Source: Prevotella sp. (lineage in GTDB: Bacteria; Bacteroidota; Bacteroidia; Bacteroidales; Bacteroidaceae). Taken from it: a DNA stretch of 64,000 nucleotides. This document shows, piece by piece, positions 20,876 to 29,161 of this stretch. Numbering within the stretch: position 1 is the stretch's first letter; every line of letters begins with the position of its first letter. Location of the stretch: assembly GCA_017458005.1 (NCBI GenBank), contig JAFTGH010000017.1:62001-126000 (forward strand), read 5' to 3'. Position numbers and translations under genes: made by a program. Below the pieces are notes generated by a model. It saw nothing but the letters and a program-made list of their open reading frames with translations. It was not told the DNA's origin and did no database searches.

Positions 20876-23227
20876 TTACCATGTCTTTACAGGCAACGTC
20901 TGCCCTGCCTTTAAACGAAGAGTCTTCTGCTGGCTATTATATAACAAGGTAACAGGACCTGCCTTCTTTGCTTTAATCGTCGCACTACGTACCTTACCGT
21001 CTTTCCATTCGAAACTGATCTCGAAACCGCCACGGGCACAGAGTCCGCTGACCTTTCCGTCTTTCCACTCTTTGGGCAGGGCGGGGAGGAGTTCGATGAG
21101 GGTTATGGGCTGTTTGCCTTTAGCGGTTAGCAGTCGGCTTTGCATCAGCATCTCACAGACACCTGCTGTTCCCCCGAAGTTACCATCAATCTGGAAAGGC
21201 GGATGAGCGTCCATCAGGTTGGCATAGGTACCACCTGCATGACGGGTTCCTTCCCGCTGGTCGTCTTGAGCATCCGTAAAAGTCAGCAACTTACGATAGA
21301 TCTGGTAGGCTTTTTCTCCGTTCTTCAACCTTGCCCACAGGTTGATGCGCCAACCTGTACTCCAGCCCGTTGTCTCGTCACCTTTCTGGATGAGTGTCTG
21401 CTTAGCCGCCTCTTGTAATTCTGGGGCTTCCAGATGACTTCCTGGATAGAGTCCGATAAGATGACTCTGGTGGCGATGTTTAGGGTCCCAGTCCTGCCAG
21501 TCATAATACCATTCGTTCAAGTCTCCGTCCTTGCCAATGGTATAGGGATGGAGCCGCCCAAGTGTCTTTCTATATGTAGCGACTTGATCGCCACAAAGGG
21601 GACCCGCTGCGACTACCGCTCCTAACAGTTCACGGATGATGGCGAGGTCGGCAGTTCCTCCATAGCAGGTCATGCCGTGATAGCCCTTGTCTGTGACATA
21701 CTCATTCTCTGGTGAGGTACTAGGAGCAGTTATCAGTTCTCCATTATACGCTACCAGCCAGTTCTGGCAGAAATCTGCGGCACCTTTCATCAAAGGATAG
21801 GCTACCGTGCGCAAATACGCTTTGTCTTGTGTGAACAAATAACGCTCCCATAGTGTATTGACGAGCCAGGCACCACCTAAGTTCCAGTTAGCCCATTCTG
21901 GCCACTCCCTCTTCTCGCCCACTGGGTTCGTCATCGCCCAGATGTCACTGTTATGACTGGAGCACCAGCCTCTGTCAACGCCATAATAGTTCTTTGCCGT
22001 ATACTTGCCGTTCTCTGCCAATGCCTTGATGAAGTCGTCCAAAGGTTGTGCCATCTCCGCCAGGTTAGCGACAAAGGCAGGCCAGTAGTTCTCCTCTAAG
22101 TTGATATTAACGGTATAGTTGCCACGCCAAGGCGACCATAGGTAAGGGGTCCATAGTCCTTGCAGGTTGGCAGGAACACCAGGAGTACGGCTACAAGAGA
22201 TGAGCAGATAGCGTCCGTATTGGAAATAGAGGGTTTCCAAATAGCGGGAGTTTTGCTGCTTCAGCAACTGGTCGGTAGGAATGGTTGGCAATGTGCCACC
22301 TAAATCCAGTTTCACCCTGTTATAATATTTCTGATAATCCTTGATATGTCGATCTACGAACTGCTCGTAGGTGTAGTTCTTGGTATGCCAGATATCATCG
22401 GCGGCATTCTCCAAATAAGGGGCAGCCTCCTTCACGGGATGTTTGCCGAAGCCGTTGAAACTCGTCTCGTTGACGATATAGATCGTTGCTTCTTTTCCAT
22501 GGCGAATGGTAAGGGTGGAGTCGCTACTGATGACCTCTCCGTCTGTTTGCACTTGGAGAATGGTACAGAAATGGATTGTCTCCTGCGGGTCGCCTGTGGC
22601 ATGACCTGTCTGTGTCAATTGGTTGCCGCTTGCCTTGACGGAATGGGGCACCTGTGCTGTCATCACCAGTTTGCAGTTGATATCACCCTCTCCCTTCAGA
22701 CGGATAGCGATGAGTTTGTCGGGATAGGAGGCGAAATAGTCTCTGGTGAAACCCTTCCCTCCTCGGGTAAAACGGTCATTCACCAGCGCATCGTCGAGAT
22801 TCAGTGTCCTACGGTATTCACTGACCGCCCCTTCGTTCTCATCAATAATATATAATGTTCCCAAAGGTTGATAGAACTGTGAGTTCGGACCCTGCACATG
22901 CAACTGTAGGGAGTCTGCGAGTTGGTAGTCCTCGTTGAAGAGTGCCTTGCGAATCTCTGGAATCCACTGGTGTGCCTCCGCATCCATATTCTTGTCTACA
23001 GGCTTACCCGTCCAGAGCGTGATATCGTTCAGTTGGATGAGGCAGGTGTCTGTTCCGCCATATACCAATGCCCCTAGTTTACCATTGCCGATAGGCAGCG
23101 ACTCCTCGAAATACTGTGCTGGCTTATCGTACCATAGACGCATCGGCTGTTGCTGAGCCGCTGCGGTAAGAGCCCCAGTGAAAAGTAGTAGGGCTATCGC
23201 TTTCTGTGCTTTGTATCTGATACTCAT
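20876..23227 (-). CDS. GH95 alpha-L-fucosidase/alpha-L-galactosidase
   Basis: This secreted 783-residue enzyme removes terminal alpha-L-sugars. The start at 23227 (MSIRYKAQ) gives a signal peptide ending near LTAAAQ; the longer frame crosses the promoter. GH95 motifs present are SLPIGNGKLGALVYGG, TVNINLEENYWP, APSTSPENEY (general acid region) and IDGNFGGTAGVCEML. The residue two before the first Asn of NIN is Thr372. In characterised alpha-L-fucosidases I recall His here, with Thr in a Bacteroides ovatus alpha-L-galactosidase from a xylan locus, so alpha-L-galactosidase activity is the better guess. Specificity remains unproved. Confidence 0.93.
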   Translation of the reverse strand: MSIRYKAQKAIALLLFTGALTAAAQQQPMRLWYDKPAQYFEESLPIGNGKLGALVYGGTDTCLIQLNDITLWTGKPVDKNMDAEAHQWIPEIRKALFNEDYQLADSLQLHVQGPNSQFYQPLGTLYIIDENEGAVSEYRRTLNLDDALVNDRFTRGGKGFTRDYFASYPDKLIAIRLKGEGDINCKLVMTAQVPHSVKASGNQLTQTGHATGDPQETIHFCTILQVQTDGEVISSDSTLTIRHGKEATIYIVNETSFNGFGKHPVKEAAPYLENAADDIWHTKNYTYEQFVDRHIKDYQKYYNRVKLDLGGTLPTIPTDQLLKQQNSRYLETLYFQYGRYLLISCSRTPGVPANLQGLWTPYLWSPWRGNYTVNINLEENYWPAFVANLAEMAQPLDDFIKALAENGKYTAKNYYGVDRGWCSSHNSDIWAMTNPVGEKREWPEWANWNLGGAWLVNTLWERYLFTQDKAYLRTVAYPLMKGAADFCQNWLVAYNGELITAPSTSPENEYVTDKGYHGMTCYGGTADLAIIRELLGAVVAAGPLCGDQVATYRKTLGRLHPYTIGKDGDLNEWYYDWQDWDPKHRHQSHLIGLYPGSHLEAPELQEAAKQTLIQKGDETTGWSTGWRINLWARLKNGEKAYQIYRKLLTFTDAQDDQREGTRHAGGTYANLMDAHPPFQIDGNFGGTAGVCEMLMQSRLLTAKGKQPITLIELLPALPKEWKDGKVSGLCARGGFEISFEWKDGKVRSATIKAKKAGPVTLLYNSQQKTLRLKAGQTLPVKTW

Positions 23228-23252
23228 AGTCTTTCTATTCGTTTTTCCTTGG

Positions 23253-23260
23253 CAAAGATA
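23253..23260 (-). promoter_or_regulatory. Candidate -7 box TATCTTTG of the GH95 gene
   Basis: A perfect TAnnTTTG on the minus strand, 25 nt before the GH95 ATG. It sits back to back with the plus-strand promoter at 23282. Confidence 0.55.
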
Positions 23261-23281
23261 CAAAATAAAAAGAAAAAAGCG

Positions 23282-23289
23282 TATCTTTG
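23282..23289 (+). promoter_or_regulatory. Candidate -7 box TATCTTTG of the alkyltransferase gene
   Basis: A perfect TAnnTTTG about 26-29 nt before the alkyltransferase start. The two divergent -7 boxes are only 21 nt apart, so the promoters overlap and may compete. Confidence 0.5.
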
Positions 23290-23318
23290 CAGCAAATAAG
23301 TTGAATGCGTGTGTCATG

Positions 23319-23666
23319 ATGAGTTACACAAAAGACTTTCCAGACAAGATGACCGTTGAGCAAGCCCGTGATTTCAACACGGACGTACTGAATATAGTCA
23401 GTCAGATACCTTTTGGACGTGTAACCACCTATGGCACTATCGCCTCCTTGGCAGGGTGGCCCAGCCACTCTCGGATGGTAGGGCGCACCCTCCGCTATTC
23501 CCCAGAAGCCACCACACTGCCCTGTCATCGGGTGGTGAACGCTGAGGGTCGCACAGCACCAGGCTGGAGCCGCCAGCGTACCCTCTTGGAGGAAGAGGGT
23601 GTTATCTTCCTCCCCAATGGTCACGTAGACATGAAACGATTCCTTTGGGAGCCGGAAATACTGTGA
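23319..23666 (+). CDS. O6-alkylguanine-DNA alkyltransferase, catalytic domain only
   Basis: This 115-residue protein is the DNA-binding and catalytic domain of the MGMT/Ogt family, which repairs O6-alkylguanine by transferring the alkyl group to its own Cys. The reactive Cys69 lies in PCHRVV, so this is not a Cys-lacking alkyltransferase-like protein. The helix-turn-helix phrase IPFGRVTTYGTIASLAG is clear. There is no N-terminal domain, unlike Ogt of about 170 residues. ATGs at 23316 and 23319 are both possible. It ends 5 nt before the convergent hydrolase gene. Confidence 0.88.
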   Translation: MSYTKDFPDKMTVEQARDFNTDVLNIVSQIPFGRVTTYGTIASLAGWPSHSRMVGRTLRYSPEATTLPCHRVVNAEGRTAPGWSRQRTLLEEEGVIFLPNGHVDMKRFLWEPEIL

Positions 23667-23671
23667 TATGG

Positions 23672-25144
23672 TTATTGCCGATACAGACGACCGTTTCTGA
23701 TGATAAGTCCTTTGTGGGTGGAACTGACTCGTCGACCTAATAAGTCGTAGGTTGGTGCATCCGCATCGTTTTCTGACTGCTTTCGGATGACGCTGATACC
23801 AGAGGTCATCGTAACATGACTGATCATAAAATTATACATCTGCAGCAACTCCGTTTCAGACTGCGGTACCGCATGCCCCGAACTATAGCCTGTAAGTGTT
23901 GCCGTGGCTGTCCCTACAGCATCGAGCCTCTCCTTCATGAGTTGCGCTTGGGTAGCATATAGTCCCTGAGGGTCTTTGTTCTGATCGGCAAAGTAATCGT
24001 CGGTATTATGGAAAAAGAACGTAGGTGCCGAGGCATTGTTTTCAATCGTTGCCAAAGCACCTTGCTGCTCCCATGAAGCACCTGTCTTCGTCACGAAAGC
24101 ACTCATGCGGGTATATTCATTGGAGGAGGCTAAAGCATGCTGGTAGTCGAACATGCCAGGTCCCAAGATGGCACACTGCACCTTACTACTCTCCTCGGCA
24201 AAGCGCCCTCGTGACGCATCCTCATAGGATGCTATGTAGCCATCGCCAACAGCAAGAGCGGCTGCGGTGGAGCCACGTGAGAAACCCGTCACGACCACCT
24301 CACCATTGAGTCCCATCGTATTGCCGACACCACGGATGGTCCGGATGGCGGACTTCACCTTGCACGCCGCATCGGGATTGACCTCAATGGCACCAAGACT
24401 CTTGTTGCCGCCACCTGTATACTTACCCTGTCCCCACTCACAATACTTGGGGTGGTCGCATACAGCCCAGGCAAAGCCGACGGCAGAGGCTCCTTCCACG
24501 AAACTGTCTTTGAAGGCTCCCCAGAAATAGGGCAAGTACATGCGTTGATGCTTATTGTTGGCATAACTGTTGCTGTAGGAGAAAGTGACCACTACAGGAA
24601 CAGGATGGGAGGGGTTGGCAGGATAGACAAGGTCGAGAAAGAGGGAGTCGCCCTGACTATTCTTATAGGCATCAGGATAGTTGTACACGCTGGGGTCGTC
24701 CTTATAATAAGAGATGTCACGACAGAGGCGATAGCCCTCCATCAGGATATAGGAGCGTGAGGGCGAGCAGTTCACTCCACAGAACTTACCGTTCTGCAGA
24801 CTGCTGTTGATGTCGATGATGTCTTTGTTCAGTGCAGGAGATACCGCTTTCCCATTTTTAGCATAGTCCAACTCTATCACCTGATAGCCCTGCTGGCGCA
24901 GCCAAGCCACATCATCGGCATTGCTGTTCTGCCCTATTTTCTGGAAACCGAGGTTCTCCAGATAGACCACCGTCATGAGTTTTCCGCTGGCATCTTTGGC
25001 GGCAGAGCCAGTAGCGGCAGAGGTGGTGTAGTCGATAGCCGTCCCTGTCGCAGAACTATTCCATTTTCCTGTTCCTGCCATTAACCCGTTGGTCAACAAT
25101 AGGAACAAAACAGTAAAATATGAACGCGCCTCTTTTCTCATCAC
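23672..25144 (-). CDS. Secreted alpha/beta hydrolase with C-terminal tail motif
   Basis: This 490-residue exported protein has a signal peptide and an alpha/beta-hydrolase core. The likely nucleophile is the Ser of VTGFSRGST (G-x-S-x-G). A late Asp (HNTDDYFADQ) and His (SSGHAVPQ) could complete a triad. An esterase or peptidase role is likely; the GH neighbours suggest a carbohydrate esterase, but no specific family was recognised. The last 30 residues (YDLLGRRV, then GLIIRNGRLYRQ) resemble the short tail seen on many Prevotella surface proteins, also present on the CotH protein in this window. That tail may be an export or sorting signal. Confidence 0.75.
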   Translation of the reverse strand: MMRKEARSYFTVLFLLLTNGLMAGTGKWNSSATGTAIDYTTSAATGSAAKDASGKLMTVVYLENLGFQKIGQNSNADDVAWLRQQGYQVIELDYAKNGKAVSPALNKDIIDINSSLQNGKFCGVNCSPSRSYILMEGYRLCRDISYYKDDPSVYNYPDAYKNSQGDSLFLDLVYPANPSHPVPVVVTFSYSNSYANNKHQRMYLPYFWGAFKDSFVEGASAVGFAWAVCDHPKYCEWGQGKYTGGGNKSLGAIEVNPDAACKVKSAIRTIRGVGNTMGLNGEVVVTGFSRGSTAAALAVGDGYIASYEDASRGRFAEESSKVQCAILGPGMFDYQHALASSNEYTRMSAFVTKTGASWEQQGALATIENNASAPTFFFHNTDDYFADQNKDPQGLYATQAQLMKERLDAVGTATATLTGYSSGHAVPQSETELLQMYNFMISHVTMTSGISVIRKQSENDADAPTYDLLGRRVSSTHKGLIIRNGRLYRQ

Positions 25145-25167
25145 TAGTTATGTTTTTATTGACGGTG

Positions 25168-25175
25168 CAAAGATA
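25168..25175 (-). promoter_or_regulatory. Candidate -7 box TATCTTTG of the hydrolase gene
   Basis: A perfect TAnnTTTG on the minus strand, 23 nt before the hydrolase ATG. Confidence 0.5.
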
Positions 25176-25224
25176 CGAATTTTTCCCATACAACCTCCTT
25201 GATCACTAAATTTTCCTATTAGTT

Positions 25225-25256
25225 TTTGGTTGTTTTGCCAATAATGTATATCTTTG
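25225..25256 (+). promoter_or_regulatory. Bacteroidota promoter of bcp (TTTG and TATCTTTG)
   Basis: TTTG at 25225-25228 and TATCTTTG at 25249-25256 are 20 nt apart, the ideal spacing of the -33/-7 promoter. The bcp ATG follows 20 nt after the -7 box. Confidence 0.65.
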
Positions 25257-25276
25257 CCTCATAAAATCATAAGACT

Positions 25277-25729
25277 ATGAATATTGGAGACAAAGCCCCT
25301 GAGATATTAGGGAAGGACGAGCAGGGACGGGAGATCCGTCTGAGTGACTATAAGGATAGGAAACTCGTGTTGTATTTCTATCCGAAAGACAATACCAGTG
25401 GATGTACTGCTGAGGCTTGCAGCCTGCGTGACCATTATGAGCAGTTGCAGGGTGCCGGCTATGAGGTAGTTGGTGTGAGCAAGGACTCTGCCGCCTCTCA
25501 TCAGAAATTCAAGGAGAAGCACTCACTGCCCTTCCCCCTGATAGCCGATATCGACCATTCCCTGTTGGAGGCAATGGGTGCCTGGGGTGAGAAAAACATG
25601 TACGGCAAAAAGACGATGGGTACCATCCGCACTACCTTTATTATTAATGAGGAGGGAATCATCGAGCAGATTATCGCTGGCAAGCAAGTCAAGACAAAGG
25701 AGCATGCCGAGCAGATTCTGAAGGATTGA
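25277..25729 (+). CDS. bcp: Thioredoxin-dependent thiol peroxidase (Bcp/PrxQ)
   Basis: Bcp reduces hydrogen peroxide and organic peroxides using thioredoxin. The 150-residue protein carries the peroxidatic Cys43 and resolving Cys48 in TSGCTAEACSLRD, the close spacing of the PrxQ subgroup. The conserved VVGVSKDS and FPLIADIDHSLLEAMGAWGEK follow. It is monocistronic by layout, with its own promoter; the following gene has a separate one. Confidence 0.96.
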   Translation: MNIGDKAPEILGKDEQGREIRLSDYKDRKLVLYFYPKDNTSGCTAEACSLRDHYEQLQGAGYEVVGVSKDSAASHQKFKEKHSLPFPLIADIDHSLLEAMGAWGEKNMYGKKTMGTIRTTFIINEEGIIEQIIAGKQVKTKEHAEQILKD

Positions 25730-25772
25730 CTATCTTCCAATTTCCGATAGCATCTTATTGCTTTATTCTGTG

Positions 25773-25780
25773 TATCTTTG
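25773..25780 (+). promoter_or_regulatory. Candidate -7 box TATCTTTG of the membrane HTH gene
   Basis: TATCTTTG ends 6 nt before the ATG at 25787, so the transcript should start at or just before the start codon. Confidence 0.5.
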
Positions 25781-25786
25781 CAATCG

Positions 25787-26641
25787 ATGAGAAATTTGTT
25801 TGCCATCATCGTTACTGCCACCTGCCTATTAGGCGCTTGCCACACAGCAGAGGGCACTTCACCCTTAGCGACATCAGGTGAGGAGCAGGATAGCGCTATC
25901 ATATACCAAGAGAAAGCATATCAGGAAATGTTCGCTGACTCTCTTGGCAAAGCAGAAACATATGCCTACAGAGCCTTTATGCTAAGCAATGATTCTACGG
26001 TGGAACGTGGGACACTCGCATTGCTCTGCTATATCTACTATCGGGAAGGGAAACAGGAGCAACTGCAACTGCTGACGCAAACCGTCTCGTCCGAAACCTA
26101 TATAAACATGATGGATGTACAATGGCAAGTGGAGCAAAGAAAAGCGAACCACGACCGCTATCTATATGCTATTACCATTATACTGTTACTACTGGTTTCT
26201 GGTATCGTCTGTTACTGGTACATCCATCGGATGCGGACTTTTGCTACCCTGTATCGACAGCGCACAGAGAGTGTCCGATATGAATTACTCCACAGAGAGG
26301 CAACCCTTACCAAATCTGCTGTGCTCCCCATCGATGAGGCAAAACAAGGTATTGACGTGCTCTTTGCCATTATCAACGACCAGAACATCAGTCAAATGGG
26401 TAAACAGGAGGAGCAGGCTGCACTCAAAACCCTTCCACTGGTCGACGAAACACTGTCTTCCCTTTTGACAAAAGTGTCCTCACCCCTCACACCCAAGGAA
26501 ACCTTCTTCTGCATCATGGAATACTACGGCAAGAACGACAAGCAAAAGGCGCGTTCTTTCTGCTGCTCTGAACAGGCAATCCGCAGTACCAAGAGCAGAC
26601 TCGCCAAGAAGATAGACATTGCTATCCTGCGCTCGGAGTGA
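25787..26641 (+). CDS. Membrane-anchored HTH protein
   Basis: This 284-residue protein resembles the Bacteroidota regulators that join a periplasmic repeat domain to a cytoplasmic DNA-binding domain through one membrane helix. It begins with a signal-like segment ending in LLGACHT, which could be a lipobox. The short N-terminal part (about residues 30-110) has helix pairs like a TPR. A membrane helix (YLYAITIILLLLVSGIVCYWYIH) follows at about 125-147, then a coiled-coil-like stretch. The C-terminal HTH has the phrase CSEQAIRSTKSRLAKKI, like sigma or LuxR HTH. It is shorter than usual members. A longer frame starting with TTG at 25778 overlaps the promoter and is rejected. Target genes are unknown. 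Confidence 0.65.
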   Translation: MRNLFAIIVTATCLLGACHTAEGTSPLATSGEEQDSAIIYQEKAYQEMFADSLGKAETYAYRAFMLSNDSTVERGTLALLCYIYYREGKQEQLQLLTQTVSSETYINMMDVQWQVEQRKANHDRYLYAITIILLLLVSGIVCYWYIHRMRTFATLYRQRTESVRYELLHREATLTKSAVLPIDEAKQGIDVLFAIINDQNISQMGKQEEQAALKTLPLVDETLSSLLTKVSSPLTPKETFFCIMEYYGKNDKQKARSFCCSEQAIRSTKSRLAKKIDIAILRSE

Positions 26642-26667
26642 GCCAAATGCCCGTCAGCCGAAGCGCT

Positions 26668-27309
26668 TCATTTTAGACGGAAATTTACGGGAATGACATA
26701 TTTCACACTGATAGGCTCTCCCATTCGCTTGCCGGGAATCCATCGGGGCATGGCGCTGACAACACGCAGTGCCTCGGCGTCTAATGCAGGACAAAGACCT
26801 TTTATTACTTTTGCCCCTGTGATACTGCCGTCTTTCTCCACAATACAGGTGACTATCACCCTACCCTGTACGCATGTTTCATCCAATTCCTTCGGATATT
26901 GAACGTTTTCTTCCAGATATTTCAACAGGGCTTTCCCTCCTCCAGGGAAAGAGGGCATTTGCTCATCTAGGTCGCACCATAATATCTTACCTTTATTTAC
27001 AGGCTGTTTATCAAGACGGAAAGTTACGGGAATCGTGTAATTCACCCTCAGCACATAGTCATGTTCCCTGCCTGGAATCCAATGAGGCATCTGCTCTACC
27101 ACATCATATATTTTTTGATCGTCATCTGGAACTATCCCTGGTCTATAGGGAAGAGAAAAAAGACCTGGTTCAGTATCATCCTCGATGCAATCTGTCTTGC
27201 TGGAACAACTACCAGGGATATTATCTGATACCCCTTGTGTTTCCTTTTGCGTTTTTGCTGCACAAGACAACACTAAACATAAACCCATCATCACCCACAT
27301 TTTCTTCAT
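26668..27309 (-). CDS. TonB C-terminal domain lipoprotein with a partial duplication
   Basis: This 213-residue protein has a lipobox (LVLSCAAK) instead of the usual TonB membrane anchor. Its C-terminal half is a typical Bacteroidota TonB domain: FPGGGKALLKYLEENVQYP, then GRVIVTCIVEKDGSI and DAEALRVVSAMPRWIPGK. The N-terminal half holds a second, partial copy of the end of that domain: PHWIPGREHDYVLRVNYTIP compares with PRWIPGKRMGEPISVKYVIP. A lipid-anchored TonB domain cannot transmit inner-membrane energy in the usual way, so another role is likely. The ATG at 27309 is chosen because the longer frame starts inside the promoter. Confidence 0.8.
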   Translation of the reverse strand: MKKMWVMMGLCLVLSCAAKTQKETQGVSDNIPGSCSSKTDCIEDDTEPGLFSLPYRPGIVPDDDQKIYDVVEQMPHWIPGREHDYVLRVNYTIPVTFRLDKQPVNKGKILWCDLDEQMPSFPGGGKALLKYLEENVQYPKELDETCVQGRVIVTCIVEKDGSITGAKVIKGLCPALDAEALRVVSAMPRWIPGKRMGEPISVKYVIPVNFRLK

Positions 27310-27327
27310 ATCTTTTCGTTTTTGTTG

Positions 27328-27335
27328 CAAAGATA
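27328..27335 (-). promoter_or_regulatory. Candidate -7 box TATCTTTG of the TonB-domain gene
   Basis: A perfect TAnnTTTG on the minus strand, 18 nt before the chosen ATG. Confidence 0.5.
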
Positions 27336-27498
27336 TAACAAAAAAGAACTTGTGTCAAGAGACATCTGACGATTGACACAAAACAAATTAATATGGCAAT
27401 GATTATCAAATATTTAGAGTTTGGTAAAACCAAGAATTGACACATCAAAAGTAAACCTATATCGGAGTAAAATCGAAACTTTTTTGTCTATTTCGAAA

Positions 27499-27568
27499 AA
27501 CACCTAACCTCCTACCCCAATAGCCTTCAAACGACCTTGTACAAAGGGATTGAAGTGGGGTAGGTGTT
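27499..27568. repeat. Long interrupted inverted repeat
   Basis: The right arm TGGGGTAGGTGTT (27556-27568) pairs with AACACCTA and CCCCA on the left, where an 8-nt segment is bulged. Inside, CTTCAA (27525-27530) pairs with TTGAAG (27550-27555) around a 19-nt loop. It could be a terminator-like or attachment-site structure; the function is unknown. Confidence 0.45.
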
Positions 27569-27751
27569 GCCAAACACCTAACATACATCTAACTTTTTTC
27601 GACCTCCCCAGTCGACGCCTTGTTTTTTGACGCCGCCTACGCTAAACGCTGGTCGGCGATGGAGGGAATGCAAGGAGACTTTAGGCTTTTGTTGAAAAAT
27701 ATTTCACCTATCATGGTAGATGTCATTATTTCTCCAACCAAATGAAGCGTT

Positions 27752-27788
27752 CAAACGGGTCGAATGTAAGCCACAAACGACCCGTTTG
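27752..27788. repeat. Perfect 11-bp inverted repeat with 15-nt spacer
   Basis: CAAACGGGTCG at 27752-27762 and CGACCCGTTTG at 27778-27788. It lies about 110 bases after the 3' end of the nuclease gene on the minus strand and could act as a terminator stem or a protein-binding site. Confidence 0.5.
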
Positions 27789-27901
27789 TAAGTCACTTCC
27801 ATCAAGATTCTATTTCAGACCCTACACCCTAATTAAAATGGTTTAATATTAAAAATATCTTTTGTTACCTTATAATCTTTAAGTATTATTTTATCATCTC
27901 C

Positions 27902-29054
27902 TTATATTTTATAATAAGTTCTTAATTCATTCTTAAATAAAATAGTCTCTTCATCATTTTCCATTATATTCAAAAATGACGAAATATTACCAAAGGCATG
28001 TTCTATTTGATGTGACTTTAGTAATGATTCTCCATTATAACAAACTTTTTCTAATTTACGAATACTATTAGGAAAATCAACACCCTTGATATTAAATAAT
28101 TCTGTCAACAACAAATAAGCAACTATAATGTCATCTTTAGTTAAAGATTGTCTTATGAGATGTTCAGCATTAATACGAGGATTTTTATAAAACTTCGTTA
28201 AACTCCCAAAAACTCTAATATATAAAAAACTTTTATGCTTACCGTACTTATCTATCTCACTTCCATTGGGTTTATGTCCTAATTTCTTTTCTAATTCCAA
28301 ATATTCTTCTACCAGTTCCTCTTTTGTGTAACTCCTATCGCAATTGGGAATATCACCACATTCTTTTTGTAATTTGCTTAAAGGATATACATGAAAAATT
28401 ATATGGCAATATTGTGTTCTTTTTAATATCTTCCGATGTTGGAGTTTTCTTCACCAATTTCCTGATACGTATATATTCTGATTTGATTTGCAATTCTGTC
28501 GGCTTACTATTTTTAAACCGTTCACCTATTGATTTTAAAAAAGTTGTATAGTTCTTATATTGATTCCTTATCTTATATCGTAAAGTTTTTCCTAATTCAT
28601 CAAGAGTAGGAGTATGTCCTAGTTGATTTTTTAACTGCTCAAATTCTGAAATAATATTATAGTCATGATTTACAAGGATATGATTTGAAGTAGAAGCCAT
28701 ATTCTCATTAAATAGATCACTCAGACTTACAGCATTAAAAAAGTCATTTCCAGTAATTAAAAGTATAAAATTTGGTTTGGCAAGTCTATACGCTTGCTCC
28801 GTAAAACCTGTATTTGAGATAACAGCGCATCTATCTGCTTTAAACAATTGTTTTGCTGCTAATATTTCTCTTACTGCTACCTCTCCTGGCTTTTTCTTCC
28901 AATCTTTACATTGAAATATATATTTAAGATTATTATGGTATGCAATGATGTCAACCCCATAATCTGTTGATGTTGGCGTTGAAGAAATATTATCAAATCC
29001 AAGTTCCGTTAACTTGCTTATACATTTTTGTTCAAATTCTATACCTTTATTCAT
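27902..29054 (-). pseudogene. Mrr-like restriction endonuclease split by a frameshift
   Basis: Two adjoining frames read as one gene. The 5' part (28353-29054, 233 residues) has a PD-(D/E)XK nuclease fold of the Mrr/type IV kind with Asp35 in YGVDIIA and Q48-x-K50 in FQCKDW. It is followed by repeats like those associated with homing endonucleases (LGHTPTLDELGK, KKTPTSEDIKK). The 3' part (27902 to about 28368) continues in another frame with ECGDIPNCDRSYTKEELVEE and another repeat, LGHKPNGSEIDK. The switch is at a run of five T (28364-28368); four would restore one frame of about 383 residues. The gene is AT-rich, suggesting transfer. It may be a broken gene, a sequencing error or a slippery site. 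Confidence 0.7.
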
Positions 29055-29087
29055 CGATTACAGTATTTTATCTTAATTATCCGCTAA

Positions 29088-29119
29088 TAGTTTTCATTGC
29101 CTTTGCAAAATGAAAACTA
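29088..29119. repeat. Perfect 11-bp inverted repeat between Fic and nuclease genes
   Basis: TAGTTTTCATT (29088-29098) and AATGAAAACTA (29109-29119) enclose a 10-nt loop. It lies 34 nt upstream of the nuclease start and after the fic stop, so it may be a terminator or an operator controlling the nuclease. Confidence 0.5.
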
Positions 29120-29161
29120 CCACAAATCCATATCACAATGTGTCTGACCCCGAATATGACA

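Larger units (their letters stand above)
27336..27901. other. Gene-free AT-rich stretch at the edge of the accessory island
   Basis: No credible gene was found in about 565 bases. The stretch holds three copies of AACACCTA, one inverted (27499-27568 and near 27573), an extended hairpin at 27499-27568, and a perfect 11-bp inverted repeat CAAACGGGTCG/CGACCCGTTTG at 27752-27788. CGCCG/CGGCG pairs also occur near 27630-27655. The base composition drops sharply toward AT from here into the nuclease gene. Confidence 0.5.
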
